A stretch of DNA of 64,000 nucleotides from Pseudoclavibacter sp. AY1F1 (GTDB taxonomy: Bacteria; Actinomycetota; Actinomycetes; Actinomycetales; Microbacteriaceae): NCBI RefSeq assembly GCF_002931075.1, contig NZ_PSTQ01000001.1:434001-498000 (forward strand). The letters are read 5' to 3'. A program made the translations under genes and the position numbers. Below the pieces are notes generated by a model, which was given only the letters and a program-made list of their open reading frames with translations, was not told the origin of the DNA and ran no database searches. This document shows, in pieces, positions 40,448 through 51,498 of this stretch (within the stretch, counting starts at the first letter, position 1; the number at the start of each line of letters is the position of its first letter).

Positions 40448-41238
40448 TGGGAAGCGCGACCAGACACGCACTGGCAGCCCTCAAGAACAGCGTCGACGGC
40501 TGGGGCCAGGCAGAGCTTCGGGATGCTGAGCAGGTGTTCGCCGCTGTCAACGCAGCGGGCGCCAACCAGCACCTTCTTGTTGCACTGTCGAACCCTGCCG
40601 CCGACGTCAGCGCCAGGCGCGAGCTCGCGGGGAGAGTCTTCGGCGCTCACCTGAGCCCGCGTGCGCTGCAGCTCCTTCAGGAAGCTGTCAGCCAGACCTG
40701 GTCGAGCAACCATGAGTTCGCACTCGGCCTGCAGGAACTCGCAGTCCGTGCCACCGCCCAGACTGCGGGAGAACAATCGGCTATCGCCGCGGAGCTCACC
40801 ACGGTCGCGGACACGGTCAGCGCCAACCCGGAGCTCGAGCTCACGCTCGGGTCGCGCCTCGGAGACTCGGCTGTCAAGTCGCAGCTCGTCGAGCGTCTCT
40901 TCGCGGGCAAGATCAGCGCGCCCAGCCTGCTGATTCTGCGCGAGCTCGTCGGCAACCCGCTCGGTCGTCGCACTCGTCGCCTCCTGACCTGGGCGGGCGA
41001 AGTGGTTGCTGATCAGGCCGGCCGTTCAGTCGCAACGGTCACGGTCGCGAGCCCGCTCGCTCCCGAGCAGCTTGCGAAGCTCGAGGCGGGACTGACGCGT
41101 CGCTTCAACCGACGCGTCTCCGTCACGACGGTCATCGACCCGAAGATCATCGGCGGCCTGCGCGTGCAGCTTGGCGATGACGTTATCGACGACAGTGTCG
41201 CCGCTCGACTCAACAACCTCCGCCTGCAGCTCGCCTGA
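40447..41238 (+). CDS. atpH: F1Fo ATP synthase subunit delta
   Basis: 263 residues, of the longer actinobacterial kind (E. coli delta is 177). The amino-terminal helical domain is extended. The C-terminal conserved region includes [53 protein letters not shown]. It links the b stalk to the top of F1. The ATG overlaps the atpF stop (TGATG). Confidence 0.94.
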   Translation: MGSATRHALAALKNSVDGWGQAELRDAEQVFAAVNAAGANQHLLVALSNPAADVSARRELAGRVFGAHLSPRALQLLQEAVSQTWSSNHEFALGLQELAVRATAQTAGEQSAIAAELTTVADTVSANPELELTLGSRLGDSAVKSQLVERLFAGKISAPSLLILRELVGNPLGRRTRRLLTWAGEVVADQAGRSVATVTVASPLAPEQLAKLEAGLTRRFNRRVSVTTVIDPKIIGGLRVQLGDDVIDDSVAARLNNLRLQLA

Positions 41239-41290
41239 GCCTCACGCACTGAAACTCTCGGGGCGAGGCCCCGGACGACAAGGGAAGAAC

Positions 41291-42916
41291 ATGTCAGAAC
41301 TCACAATCAATCCGGATGAGATCCGCGACGCGCTTCAGCAGTTCGCTTCCTCATACCGTCCGGAAGGCGCCACGGCGACCGAGGTCGGCACCGTGGTTGA
41401 CGCCTCGGACGGCATCGCGCACGTCGAGGGTCTCCCTGGCGTCATGGCCAACGAGCTCATCACCTTCGCGGATGGCACACTCGGCCTCGCGCAGAACCTC
41501 GACGAGAGCAGCATCGGCGTCATCGTCCTGGGCGAGTTCCAGGGCATCGTCGAGGGCATGGAAGTCCGCCGCACCGGCGAGGTCCTGTCCGTTCCCGTCG
41601 GCGAGGGCTACCTCGGCCGCGTCGTCGACCCGCTCGGCAACGCAATCGACGGACTCGGCGAGATCGCCACGTCCGGCCGTCGCGCTCTTGAGCTCCAGGC
41701 GCCCGGCGTCATGGACCGCAAGTCGGTGCACGAGCCGCTCGAGACCGGCATCAAGGCGATCGACGCGATGATCCCCGTTGGCCGTGGCCAGCGCCAGCTC
41801 ATCATCGGCGACCGCCAGACCGGCAAGACGGCGATCGCGATCGATGCGATCATCAACCAGAAGGCCAACTGGGAGTCCGGAGACGTCAACAAGCAGGTGC
41901 GCTGCATCTACGTTGCCGTCGGCCAGAAGGGCTCGACCATCGCCTCCGTCAAGGGCGCGCTGGAAGACGCCGGAGCCATGGAGTACACGACCATCGTCGC
42001 GTCCCCCGCCTCCGACCCCGCCGGCTTCAAGTACCTCGCTCCATACACGGGCTCGGCCATCGGCCAGCAGTGGATGTACGAGGGCAAGCACGTCCTCATC
42101 GTCTTCGATGACCTGTCGAAGCAGGCTGAGGCCTACCGTGCCGTTTCGCTCCTCCTGCGCCGCCCGCCGGGCCGCGAGGCCTACCCGGGCGACGTGTTCT
42201 ACCTGCACTCCCGCCTCCTCGAGCGTTGCGCGAAGCTGTCCGACGCGATGGGAGCAGGTTCGATGACCGGTCTTCCGATCATCGAGACCAAGGCCAACGA
42301 CGTCTCGGCGTACATCCCGACCAACGTGATCTCGATCACCGACGGCCAGATCTTCCTGCAGTCCGACCTCTTCAACGCCAACCAGCGTCCAGCGGTCGAC
42401 GTCGGTATCTCCGTCTCGCGAGTCGGTGGCGACGCGCAGCAGAAGCACATCAAGAAGGTCTCTGGAACGCTCAAGCTCGAGCTGGCCCAGTACCGCTCGC
42501 AGCAGGCATTCGCGATGTTCGCGTCCGACCTCGACGCGACGACGCGCAAGCAGCTCGAACGTGGCGCACGCCTCACCGAGCTCCTCAAGCAGCCGCAGTA
42601 CTCGCCGTACCCCGTCGAGCAGCAGGTCGTCGCGATCTGGGCTGGCACGAACGGCAAGCTGGACCTGGTCCCGGTTGACGAGATCCTGCGCTTCGAGCGC
42701 GAGCTCCTCGAGTACCTCGAACGCAACACCGACGTCCTCGGCCTCCTCCGCGACAGCGGAAAGCTCGAAGACGACACGCTGAAGGCCATGGCCGACGGTG
42801 TCGACGCCTTCTCGAAGACGTACCTCAAGAACGACGGAACTCCGCTCGTCGCTAGCGCCGAACAGGTCGCCGCTGACGAGATCGAGCAGGAGAAGATCGT
42901 CAAGAAGCGCCGCTAG
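41291..42916 (+). CDS. atpA: F1Fo ATP synthase subunit alpha
   Basis: 541 residues. The start ATG ([11 protein letters not shown]) has AGGGAAG upstream. The Walker A is [10 protein letters not shown] near 172-180, [12 protein letters not shown] follows and the ATP synthase signature is [14 protein letters not shown]. It is a non-catalytic nucleotide-binding subunit of F1. It lies 52 bases after atpH. Confidence 0.98.
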   Translation: MSELTINPDEIRDALQQFASSYRPEGATATEVGTVVDASDGIAHVEGLPGVMANELITFADGTLGLAQNLDESSIGVIVLGEFQGIVEGMEVRRTGEVLSVPVGEGYLGRVVDPLGNAIDGLGEIATSGRRALELQAPGVMDRKSVHEPLETGIKAIDAMIPVGRGQRQLIIGDRQTGKTAIAIDAIINQKANWESGDVNKQVRCIYVAVGQKGSTIASVKGALEDAGAMEYTTIVASPASDPAGFKYLAPYTGSAIGQQWMYEGKHVLIVFDDLSKQAEAYRAVSLLLRRPPGREAYPGDVFYLHSRLLERCAKLSDAMGAGSMTGLPIIETKANDVSAYIPTNVISITDGQIFLQSDLFNANQRPAVDVGISVSRVGGDAQQKHIKKVSGTLKLELAQYRSQQAFAMFASDLDATTRKQLERGARLTELLKQPQYSPYPVEQQVVAIWAGTNGKLDLVPVDEILRFERELLEYLERNTDVLGLLRDSGKLEDDTLKAMADGVDAFSKTYLKNDGTPLVASAEQVAADEIEQEKIVKKRR

Positions 42917-42954
42917 GCGCCCTCGACGACTTCGACGACGAGCACAGGAGAAGC

Positions 42955-43851
42955 ATGGGAGCACAACTTCGGGTCTACCGGCAGAAGATCAAGTCTGCCC
43001 AGACGATGAAGAAGGTCACCCGCGCCATGGAGCTGATCGCCACTTCGCGCATCACCAAGGCGCGGAAACGCATGGCCGAGTCGAACCCGTACGCGCAGGC
43101 GATCACCGAGGCAGTCTCGGCTGTCGCCAGCTACACGGACATCGATCACATCCTCGTCACCGAGCGTGAAGAGGTCCGCCGTGTCGCGGTCGTCGTCTTC
43201 ACGAGCGACCGAGGCCTCAACGGAGCCTTCTCCTCGAGCGTTCTGCGCGAGGCCGAGGGCCTGACGAACGCGCTCGAGGCTGAGGGCAAGGAAGTTGTCC
43301 ACTACCTCATCGGTCGCAAGGCAGTGGGCTACTTCGCCTTCCGCAAGCGTGCGAGCGAGAAGCAGTGGACGGGTTCCACCGACCTCCCGGTCTTCCAGAC
43401 CGCGAAGGAGCTCGGCGAGGCACTGGTAGAGCGGTTCACGATTCCGTTCGAAGAAGGCGGCGTGGAGGAGATCCACTACGTCTACAACCGGTTCCAGTCG
43501 ATGGTCACGCAGACACCGACCGTCGTGCGGCTCCTGCCGCTCGAGGTCGTCGAAAGCGACGATGTCGCCGAAGAGGCCCCGCTGCTCCCGCTGTACGAGT
43601 TCGAGCCGGATGCGGAGACGGTGCTCCACGCACTGCTCCCCGACTACATTCAGGCGCGACTCTTCAACGCCATGCTGCACTCCGCCGCATCCGAGCACGC
43701 TGCCCGCCAGCGCGCCATGAGCGCGGCTTCCGACAACGCAGACACCCTGGTGCGCGACTACACCAGGCTCGCGAACAACGCGCGCCAGGCAGAGATCACG
43801 CAGCAGATTTCCGAGATCGTGGGCGGCGCGGACGCGCTCGCAACCGCATAA
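42955..43851 (+). CDS. atpG: F1Fo ATP synthase subunit gamma
   Basis: 298 residues. It begins [33 protein letters not shown], the rotor helix, and ends with the second rotor helix ([46 protein letters not shown]). It is the central rotating shaft of F1. It sits 38 bases after atpA, with AGGAG ahead of the ATG. Confidence 0.98.
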   Translation: MGAQLRVYRQKIKSAQTMKKVTRAMELIATSRITKARKRMAESNPYAQAITEAVSAVASYTDIDHILVTEREEVRRVAVVVFTSDRGLNGAFSSSVLREAEGLTNALEAEGKEVVHYLIGRKAVGYFAFRKRASEKQWTGSTDLPVFQTAKELGEALVERFTIPFEEGGVEEIHYVYNRFQSMVTQTPTVVRLLPLEVVESDDVAEEAPLLPLYEFEPDAETVLHALLPDYIQARLFNAMLHSAASEHAARQRAMSAASDNADTLVRDYTRLANNARQAEITQQISEIVGGADALATA

Positions 43852-45348
<1,497 letters not shown>

Positions 45349-45350
45349 TC

Positions 45351-45629
45351 ATGGCAGGCAAGGGCGAACTGACCGTCAAGGTCGTTGAAGCAACCAAGCT
45401 CGTCTGGGAAGGCAGCGCGACCATGGTCGTCGCTCGCACTTCTGAGGGCGAGATCGGAATCCTCTCCGGCCACGAGCCTGTGCTCGCTGCCCTGGGTGCC
45501 GGCCAGGTTCGCATCACGGCCTCCGACGGATCGAAGATCGTCGCCAACGCTGAGGGTGGCTTCCTCTCGGTGAACAGCGACGTCGTCACTGTCGTCGCTG
45601 GCGAGGCTGAACTCGTCTCCGGGGAGTGA
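45351..45629 (+). CDS. atpC: F1Fo ATP synthase subunit epsilon (short form)
   Basis: 92 residues from ATG 45351, 2 bases after atpD. Only the amino-terminal beta-sandwich is present (ELTVKVVEATKLVWEGSATMVVARTSEGEIGILSGHEPVLAAL). The C-terminal helical pair of ~40 residues that inhibits ATPase activity in E. coli is missing. Short epsilon subunits are usual in this group, so this is not a truncation by mutation. The TGA overlaps the yaaA GTG. Confidence 0.95.
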   Translation: MAGKGELTVKVVEATKLVWEGSATMVVARTSEGEIGILSGHEPVLAALGAGQVRITASDGSKIVANAEGGFLSVNSDVVTVVAGEAELVSGE

Positions 45630-46441
45630 CCGAAGGTCTCCTGCTGCTGTTGCCGCCGTCCGAAACCAAACGGGACGGCGGCAACGCTGCGTTTACGGGT
45701 GAATTGGTCGAGAGCCCCGAGGCAGGCGGGCTCAGCTGGGCGAAGACGTTCACCGAGACTCGAGAACTCATCGCGAGCGAACTGCACCATCTCTCGCACG
45801 ATCAGGACACGGCCCGCAAGGTGCTCAAGATCTCGGAGAAGCAGGCTGAGCTCGAGCTCAGCAGGAACCGCAACCTCCGCTCGGCGCCGCGTATGCCGGC
45901 ACTGTTGCGCTACACGGGTGTGCTTTATGACGCACTCGACGCGCCGACCCTCACGGCTCAGCAACTCAGCTGGGCGGCACACCATGTCGCCGTCCACTCC
46001 GCCCTGTTCGGGCTGGTCGGCGGGGGAGAGGGCATCCCCGCCTATCGACTGTCTGCCGCTTCGAGACTCGGCGGCAGACCAGCGACAAGCCGGTGGACGC
46101 CGATCACGCGAGCAGCTCTTGCCGCTCACCAGGGACTTGTCGTTGATCTTCGCTCGAAGGCCTACGCGGCACTGGGCCCAGTGGACGCCGCAGACCGGCA
46201 CGTGACCATCGACGTGGCCTCACGATCGCCAGATGGGACCGTGCGCTCGCTCAACCACTTCAACAAGCGAGGCAAGGGCCTCTTCACTCGAGGGCTCATC
46301 GCTCTTGCCGTGGCGGAGCCCGAGCGCGCTGACGCGCTCCAGGACGCCGCTGATCTCGTCGAGTTCTGCCTCGATGCCGGCTGGGAACTCGAATCAACGG
46401 GTGTCGGGACAGCCAGGCTCATCGTTCCAGAAGGGGCATGA
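45626..46441 (+). CDS. yaaA: YaaA family peroxide-stress protein
   Basis: 271 residues of the YaaA/DUF328 family. It has LLLLLPPSETKRDGG near the start, the central ALFGLVGGGEGIPAYRLS, VVDLRSKAYAALGP and SLNHFNKRGKGLFTRGL near the end. E. coli YaaA lowers intracellular free iron and protects against hydrogen peroxide. The GTG overlaps the atpC stop (GTGA), placing it at the end of the ATP synthase operon; a similar linkage is seen in relatives. Confidence 0.88.
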   Translation: MTEGLLLLLPPSETKRDGGNAAFTGELVESPEAGGLSWAKTFTETRELIASELHHLSHDQDTARKVLKISEKQAELELSRNRNLRSAPRMPALLRYTGVLYDALDAPTLTAQQLSWAAHHVAVHSALFGLVGGGEGIPAYRLSAASRLGGRPATSRWTPITRAALAAHQGLVVDLRSKAYAALGPVDAADRHVTIDVASRSPDGTVRSLNHFNKRGKGLFTRGLIALAVAEPERADALQDAADLVEFCLDAGWELESTGVGTARLIVPEGA

Positions 46442-46612
46442 GCAACACGCCTTTCCGGAGCTCCGGATATCGGGCCTCAGATGCCGGGCAGGTCTCCCCA
46501 TCGACAAAGTCGGCAAAACGCCGCTAATTTATACAGTGTCTGCGATTTCTCACTCAAGCGCACTCCCTGCGCGTTGTGCAGACCCCATTGAATATCAGAA
46601 AGTGACTCCTCC

Positions 46613-47308
46613 ATGGAATTCATCTCTTACGGCGATCAGGCCGCGGCAGGGATCGGCGCCCTAGGGATCCTCCTGTGGCTTGTCCTTGTCCTCGGTGCAT
46701 ACGCCCTTTCATCATGGCTCATGTCGAAGGTGTTCACGAAGATGGGCATCGAGGCGTGGAAGGCCTGGGTACCGGTCTACAACTCCTGGACCTTTGTCGA
46801 GGCTGCTGGCTTCCCGGGATGGTGGGTGCTCGTCGGCTTCATCCCCGGTGTCAACATCGCCCTCGTTGTGCTCCTGGCAATCGCCGCGTACCGCATCGGG
46901 CTCGGCTTCGGCAAGAGCGGCGTCTGGGTACTGCTCTACATCTTCCTTCCCATCGTATGGTTCGCGATCGTCGGGTTCGACAGCTCACGCTGGAACCCTG
47001 CGCTCATGAACCTCGGTGGTCAGCAGTACGGTCAGCCTCAGGGCGCTGTCGGCTACCAGCAGGGCGCTCCGGTGCAGGCCTACGGCCAGTCTCCCGCGCA
47101 GCAGCCATACGGCCAGGCTCCGGCGCAGCAGGGCTACGGTCAGCCTCCGGCGCAGCAGCCATACGGCCAGGCTCCAGCGCAGCAGCCCTATGGGCAGCAG
47201 CCTCCGGCCCAGCAGCCGTACGGCCAGGCTCCCGTGCAGCAGCCGCCGCTCGGCCAGGCCCCTGAGAACCAGCAGCCATACGGCCAGCAGGCGCCTCCCC
47301 AGCAGTAG
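46613..47308 (+). CDS. DUF5684 family membrane protein with C-terminal Gln/Pro/Tyr/Gly repeats
   Basis: 231 residues. Four hydrophobic segments occupy the first ~120 residues. KVFTKMGIEAWKAWVPVYNSWTFVEAAGFPGWW is the conserved loop of DUF5684-type proteins, and FDSSRW closes the membrane part. The last ~100 residues are tandem repeats of AQQPYGQAP type. Function unknown. The 171 bases upstream are less G+C-rich than the surroundings and contain TATACA-like bases, probably the promoter, but I could not fix its position. Similar Q/P/Y/G repeats occur in the DUF2993-like protein at 25 kb. Confidence 0.72.
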   Translation: MEFISYGDQAAAGIGALGILLWLVLVLGAYALSSWLMSKVFTKMGIEAWKAWVPVYNSWTFVEAAGFPGWWVLVGFIPGVNIALVVLLAIAAYRIGLGFGKSGVWVLLYIFLPIVWFAIVGFDSSRWNPALMNLGGQQYGQPQGAVGYQQGAPVQAYGQSPAQQPYGQAPAQQGYGQPPAQQPYGQAPAQQPYGQQPPAQQPYGQAPVQQPPLGQAPENQQPYGQQAPPQQ

Positions 47309-47323
47309 CGCTTCAGCACTGAA

Positions 47324-47383
47324 ACCCGAGAAGTCGGGTCACGAACACGGCCCGCGGATGTCAATCCGCGGGCCGTGTTCGTG
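47324..47383 (+). terminator. tandem hairpins: strong terminator
   Basis: A 6-bp hairpin (ACCCGA-GAAG-TCGGGT, 47324-47339) is followed at once by a 20-bp perfect stem (47340-47359 with 47364-47383, loop GTCA). The second is the longest perfect inverted repeat seen in the window. It ends the DUF5684 gene and separates it from the DUF4192 operon. Confidence 0.8.
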
Positions 47384-47467
47384 TGTCCACTCCGTTGTCA
47401 CAGGCGGGGTTGTGAGGTGTTCTCCACAGGGGCAGATCTGGTGCAGAAGATCGATTCTCTCCAGGCC

Positions 47468-47473
47468 TAGCTT
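47468..47473 (+). promoter_or_regulatory. putative leaderless promoter -10 (TAGCTT)
   Basis: TAGCTT is followed by six bases and then the ATG at 47480, with no Shine-Dalgarno sequence. Confidence 0.5.
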
Positions 47474-47479
47474 CTCGGC

Positions 47480-48565
47480 ATGGAACAGATTCGTCTCAGC
47501 ACACCAAAACAGATCCTCGACGCAGTCCCGCGCCTTCTTGGCTATTCGCCCGTCGGCTCGCTAGTCGCCATCCCCCTCAGTGGGAAACGGGGAGGGGTGG
47601 TCCTGCGATTCGACCTTCCCAGCGCCTCGGGAAAACCGACAGTTCGCGCCACCTCCTATGCCAACTCCGTTGTCGGACATCTGGCACATCTGAAGAGCAT
47701 CGAGCGTGTGGTCTTCGTGCTGAGCCCCGATCAGCCGTTTGGCGCCGGGCCGAGGCCCCCATTTTCCTGGCTCACCGAGGAACTCGTGGCGGCGGCGGAG
47801 AGAGCAGGAATCGAAGTTGTACTCTGCATCTGCCGAGCCACGGACGCCTGGGGTGTCTACGGCTGCGACGACCCCGACTGCTGTGACATCGGCCCGCGTG
47901 CTCTCGGAACGCAGCGGAGCTGGGTCGAGGCCGCAGCCAGGCCAATCGATGACTCGGTCGTCGCACCCGCATCGAGAAGGAGGCGGCTCGCCTTCGCTGA
48001 AGCCGACGAGCGCCATTGGCAGCTGCATGATGGCGAGGACGACCTGCCGTCGATGCGTCGAGGCTGGCTCACGATATTCGCTCCGGCGAGCCTCGCCGCA
48101 AGCCCGGATGACGCGAGACTCGCACGGCTCCTGTGCATGCTCAGGGGGCGTCATACTTCTGAGCTCCTGCTGGTGACCATCGCCTTCGGCGTCAGTCATG
48201 ACCTGCTCTCGCTCGCCAGGGTCTGGGGTCCGGTCATGTCCGATGACGAAGAGCCGCAATTGCCGGAGTTTTCGCGCAAGCGCGTCCGTCGGGCGGTTGC
48301 TGTGCTGCGGGAATTGGCTGCGCTTGTTGATCTCGAGGACGAAGCCGGGCTCCTCTCTGGCCTCAGCTGGCTCGAGTGGGCCTCCGGCCGTTCGAGCGCC
48401 GCTGCAGCTTTTGCGAGGCGCGCGATTGCGGTCAGACCGGATGATTCCCTCGCCTCGAGCGTCGTCTGGCTCGTCGAACGGTGTGTGGTCCCGCCTTGGC
48501 TCTCGGTTGTCGAGGAGTGGAGCGAAGAACCCGAATCCACGTCGGCTGTCAGGCGTGAAGGCTGA
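47480..48565 (+). CDS. DUF4192 family protein
   Basis: 361 residues matching the actinobacterial DUF4192 pattern: IRLSTPKQILDAVPRLLGYSPVGSLVAIPL at the amino end, RFDLPS, and a C-terminal helical region with LSWLEWASGRSSAAAAFARRAIAVRPDDSLA that resembles a TPR. No catalytic motif is evident; a CxxDCCDIG cysteine cluster near 130-138 (YGCDDPDCCDIG) could bind metal. Function unknown. Its end overlaps the start of the large FtsK-like gene, so the two are likely coupled. Confidence 0.82.
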   Translation: MEQIRLSTPKQILDAVPRLLGYSPVGSLVAIPLSGKRGGVVLRFDLPSASGKPTVRATSYANSVVGHLAHLKSIERVVFVLSPDQPFGAGPRPPFSWLTEELVAAAERAGIEVVLCICRATDAWGVYGCDDPDCCDIGPRALGTQRSWVEAAARPIDDSVVAPASRRRRLAFAEADERHWQLHDGEDDLPSMRRGWLTIFAPASLAASPDDARLARLLCMLRGRHTSELLLVTIAFGVSHDLLSLARVWGPVMSDDEEPQLPEFSRKRVRRAVAVLRELAALVDLEDEAGLLSGLSWLEWASGRSSAAAAFARRAIAVRPDDSLASSVVWLVERCVVPPWLSVVEEWSEEPESTSAVRREG

Positions 48566-51482
48566 GGCCTCCGGCGGGGCGCAAGCTCCGACGTCTCTGG
48601 CGGAGCCCGACGGTGGAGTGCTGCGCATCCCCGCCCCCGTCGCGGAGCGGCGAACCGTGCCATTCCCGCTTGTCATGGCCTTGGCGCCCGTTGTCGTGGC
48701 CGTGGTGCTCTGGCTCTTGCTCGGGTCACCCGCGATGCTCGCGTTTGCTGTACTCGGACCTGTCTTGGCCGTTGCCAGCTACTTGGAGGCGCGCCGTCAA
48801 ACGCGGGCCGAGCACGCGAAGGCGGAGGCTTCGTTCGATCGTGAGTTGCAGGCCTGTATCCGTCAGGCGGGCCGGCGAGCCAGGGATGAACTCATTGCCC
48901 TCCAACGCTCGGCACCGGGAGCCAGGGCGGTCGTGGCCGGGACGCGCGTTCTGAGAGTCGAAGCGGTCAGCCTCGGCAACGGCCCGGTGAAGGCGCGCGT
49001 CCAGTTTCAGGGAGAGCTCGGGGAGCTGTCGAGATCAGCCCGTGCAGAACTGGATCAGCAGACAACGCACCAAGACGCGCCAGTGCTGGTGGACGCGGCG
49101 ACGGTCGCCGTCACTGGCCCGCGTCAGCTCGTCTTGGCGGCAGGACGCGCGTTGGTCGTGCAGACTTTTGGTTCTCCTGCAGAGCTGGGTATCGCAGGCG
49201 GAGAGGTGGCGTCGTCGCTCGCCGACGAGCTCGACGCCGCTGGAGTGCCTTGGTTTTGGATTCGTGACGCGGCGGCTGCCGCCTCGGGCGCGCGTGGCCT
49301 ACTTCTGGAGCTTGGCGGCCGCCACGTCCTGGGTCGCCAGGCGTTGAGCTCGACGTTGCCCTCGCCAGTGGTGCGCCTGCACGTCGAAGACACGTCGACA
49401 GCACGCGTCGAGCTCAGCCGCGGCGACCGGCTTTCGCTGCGGCCGGCTCTTGTCACCGCGGAGGAGTTGCGCAACTGTAGCCTCGGTGACCTGACCGCCG
49501 CAGGTGCAGGCAGGCCCTCAGGCGTACAGCTCAGCCGGGAGGTGCGGAACGAAACCAACGCGCGAGCGATGTCCGCCGCGGCTCAAGGGGATCGCGGTCG
49601 ATCCTCGCTCTACGCCGTGGTCGGTACCCAGGGTGAAGCACCGTTCGGTATCGATCTTGTTGGCGCCGGGCCGCACGCCGTGATCGGTGGGACGACCGGG
49701 TCCGGCAAGAGCGAGTTGCTCATGACCTGGGTGCTTGCCATGACCGAGGCAAGGTCGAGCAGGGAGGTGCAGGTGCTCTGCTTCGATTTCAAGGGTGGGG
49801 CGACGTTCGATCCCATTGCCACGCTTCCGCACTGCGTCGGGATCGTCACGGACCTGGATGCGGAGGAGGCTCGCCGAGCGGCTATCAGCCTTGGCAGCGA
49901 AGTGCGCGAACGGGAGCTGTCACTTCGGCGTGCTGGAGTGCCGGACATCAGCCGACTGCCTGGTCTCGCTCGGCTTGTCATCGTCGTGGATGAGTACCAG
50001 GCGCTTGTCGACGCCGGTGCGGACCTGCAGGAGGTCTTCGCGGATATCTCGGCGAGGGGCAGAAGCCTCGGCATGCATCTCGTGCTCTGCGCTCAGCAGC
50101 CTGCGGTCGCCGTGCGGGGCGCAACGCTCGCGAACTGCGGTGTCCGCGTCTGCCTGCGAGTGATCTCGGACGCCGACAGCACCGCACTGATCGGCAATGC
50201 ATCCGCCGCCCGCCTGCCCTCTTCCTCCCCGGGGCGCGCTCTGGTCGCGGCTGGTGATCGGATCACGGAGATCCAGGTCCAGCAGCGCGAGCGTCGCACC
50301 ATCGCGCGGCTCACCGAGGCGGCTATCGAACGGGAAGCGCACCTCCGCCACGCCGCTCCCGGGCGCCCCTGGCTCCCGGCCTTGCCCCAGCACGTTGATC
50401 TGGCGGGGCTCTCGATGAAGGGGAGTGGCATCCCGTTCGGCCTACTCGACGACACCGTGGAACGACGGCAGTCGTCGGCGACCCTCGACACCGCCTTGGG
50501 CGCGTTGATCGTGATCGGTGGCCCGCGCACGGGAAAGTCGGCCTGCCTGGCCGTGCTCGTCGAGGCTGCCCGCGCCGCTGGTGGGCCTGAGGTCGGACGT
50601 GCAACCGTGCTCGATTCGAACGTTGAGCGGGCCTGGGATCAGCTCTTCGCGGAGGACCTCCAGGCGCGGCGGGGGCTCCTGGTCATCGACGACGTCGACG
50701 CGCTCCTCGCAGGCATCGACGAGCCGCACAGAACCGCAGTGACCGATCAGCTGGTGCGTCTCATCAGGAAGTCGGCGTCCGCGTCGCCGGCGCTGGTGCT
50801 CTCCCTGACGAGGGTGAGCGGCGCCACCGCCCCACTTGTCGCGGCTGTGGCGCAGACGCTGCGTCTTGTCGGAGGTGACCGGGCCAGTTTCGTGATGGCA
50901 GGCGGTGAGGGCAGTGAACACCGTGCCGATGCTCCGCCAGGACGCGCAGTCTGGCGGGGCCTCTCGTGTCAGGTAGCCCGAGCGCGCCAGGAGCTTCCGG
51001 CACTGAGTTCGGCAGTGCACGCATCCTCGAGCGTCCCAGCGCCAGCGCCTCAACCGGTCGAGGGCCTGAACGAGAAGGCGAGTGGGATGGGTCGCGAGCT
51101 GCTGGTCGTCGCGCGCGGGCGAGCATCAATTCGCCACCTCCTGGAGGCGCGGAGCTTCCAGTGCGTCGATCTCGCACACTGGCGCACAGGGATCGCGAGC
51201 GCAACGTCGGAGGAGGCGGGCGAGCAACGAGACCCGGCCGGGCGGCGAGCGGTTGTCGGTGACCTCGAGAGTTGGCAGTCGCAGTTCGGGGCGCTCTCGA
51301 GGCTTTCCACCGATCACCGCGTCCTGCTGTCAGGGGTGACCCCAGGGGAGCACCGTGCGATCTTCAGAGGCGACCCGCTGCCTCCGCTCACGACCGATCC
51401 ATCGCGCAGCGCCATCCTGCGTGACTGCGAAGGCGGCATGACGCGCGTCCGCTGGGCTGACTCGTGGCCAGCCGACGTCTGA
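48555..51482 (+). CDS. FtsK/SpoIIIE-like ATPase resembling EccC/EssC of type VII secretion
   Basis: 975 residues from GTG 48555, overlapping the DUF4192 stop by 11 bases; later GTG and ATG codons are possible. Two membrane helices (FPLVMALAPVVVAVVLWLLL and AMLAFAVLGPVLAVASYL) lie at ~40-85. The first ATPase domain has Walker A GGTTGSGKSE (378-387), LCFDFKGGATF, and Walker B LVIVVDEYQAL near 474. A second domain has Walker A GGPRTGKS (655-662) and LLVIDDVDALL near 709. The rest may be a third, degenerate ATPase lacking Walker A. This plan is that of EccC/EssC rather than FtsK (no gamma domain). No WXG100, EccB/D/E or mycosin gene is nearby. Confidence 0.8.
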   Translation: MKAEASGGAQAPTSLAEPDGGVLRIPAPVAERRTVPFPLVMALAPVVVAVVLWLLLGSPAMLAFAVLGPVLAVASYLEARRQTRAEHAKAEASFDRELQACIRQAGRRARDELIALQRSAPGARAVVAGTRVLRVEAVSLGNGPVKARVQFQGELGELSRSARAELDQQTTHQDAPVLVDAATVAVTGPRQLVLAAGRALVVQTFGSPAELGIAGGEVASSLADELDAAGVPWFWIRDAAAAASGARGLLLELGGRHVLGRQALSSTLPSPVVRLHVEDTSTARVELSRGDRLSLRPALVTAEELRNCSLGDLTAAGAGRPSGVQLSREVRNETNARAMSAAAQGDRGRSSLYAVVGTQGEAPFGIDLVGAGPHAVIGGTTGSGKSELLMTWVLAMTEARSSREVQVLCFDFKGGATFDPIATLPHCVGIVTDLDAEEARRAAISLGSEVRERELSLRRAGVPDISRLPGLARLVIVVDEYQALVDAGADLQEVFADISARGRSLGMHLVLCAQQPAVAVRGATLANCGVRVCLRVISDADSTALIGNASAARLPSSSPGRALVAAGDRITEIQVQQRERRTIARLTEAAIEREAHLRHAAPGRPWLPALPQHVDLAGLSMKGSGIPFGLLDDTVERRQSSATLDTALGALIVIGGPRTGKSACLAVLVEAARAAGGPEVGRATVLDSNVERAWDQLFAEDLQARRGLLVIDDVDALLAGIDEPHRTAVTDQLVRLIRKSASASPALVLSLTRVSGATAPLVAAVAQTLRLVGGDRASFVMAGGEGSEHRADAPPGRAVWRGLSCQVARARQELPALSSAVHASSSVPAPAPQPVEGLNEKASGMGRELLVVARGRASIRHLLEARSFQCVDLAHWRTGIASATSEEAGEQRDPAGRRAVVGDLESWQSQFGALSRLSTDHRVLLSGVTPGEHRAIFRGDPLPPLTTDPSRSAILRDCEGGMTRVRWADSWPADV

Positions 51483-51498
51483 GGCGGTGGTCGGAGAT

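Noticed and set aside
45351-45629. Truncated epsilon subunit as a mutation
   Set aside because: Short epsilon subunits without the C-terminal helices are usual in related actinobacteria, and the stop is coupled to yaaA.
46442-46612. Small RNA gene or terminator after yaaA
   Set aside because: The region has a 12-bp palindrome (CCGGAGCTCCGG) but no loop or T run, and no promoter I could place with confidence.
48555-51482. Type VII (ESX) secretion locus
   Set aside because: Only the ATPase resembles the system; no WXG100, EccB, EccD, EccE or mycosin gene is in the flanking 10 kb.
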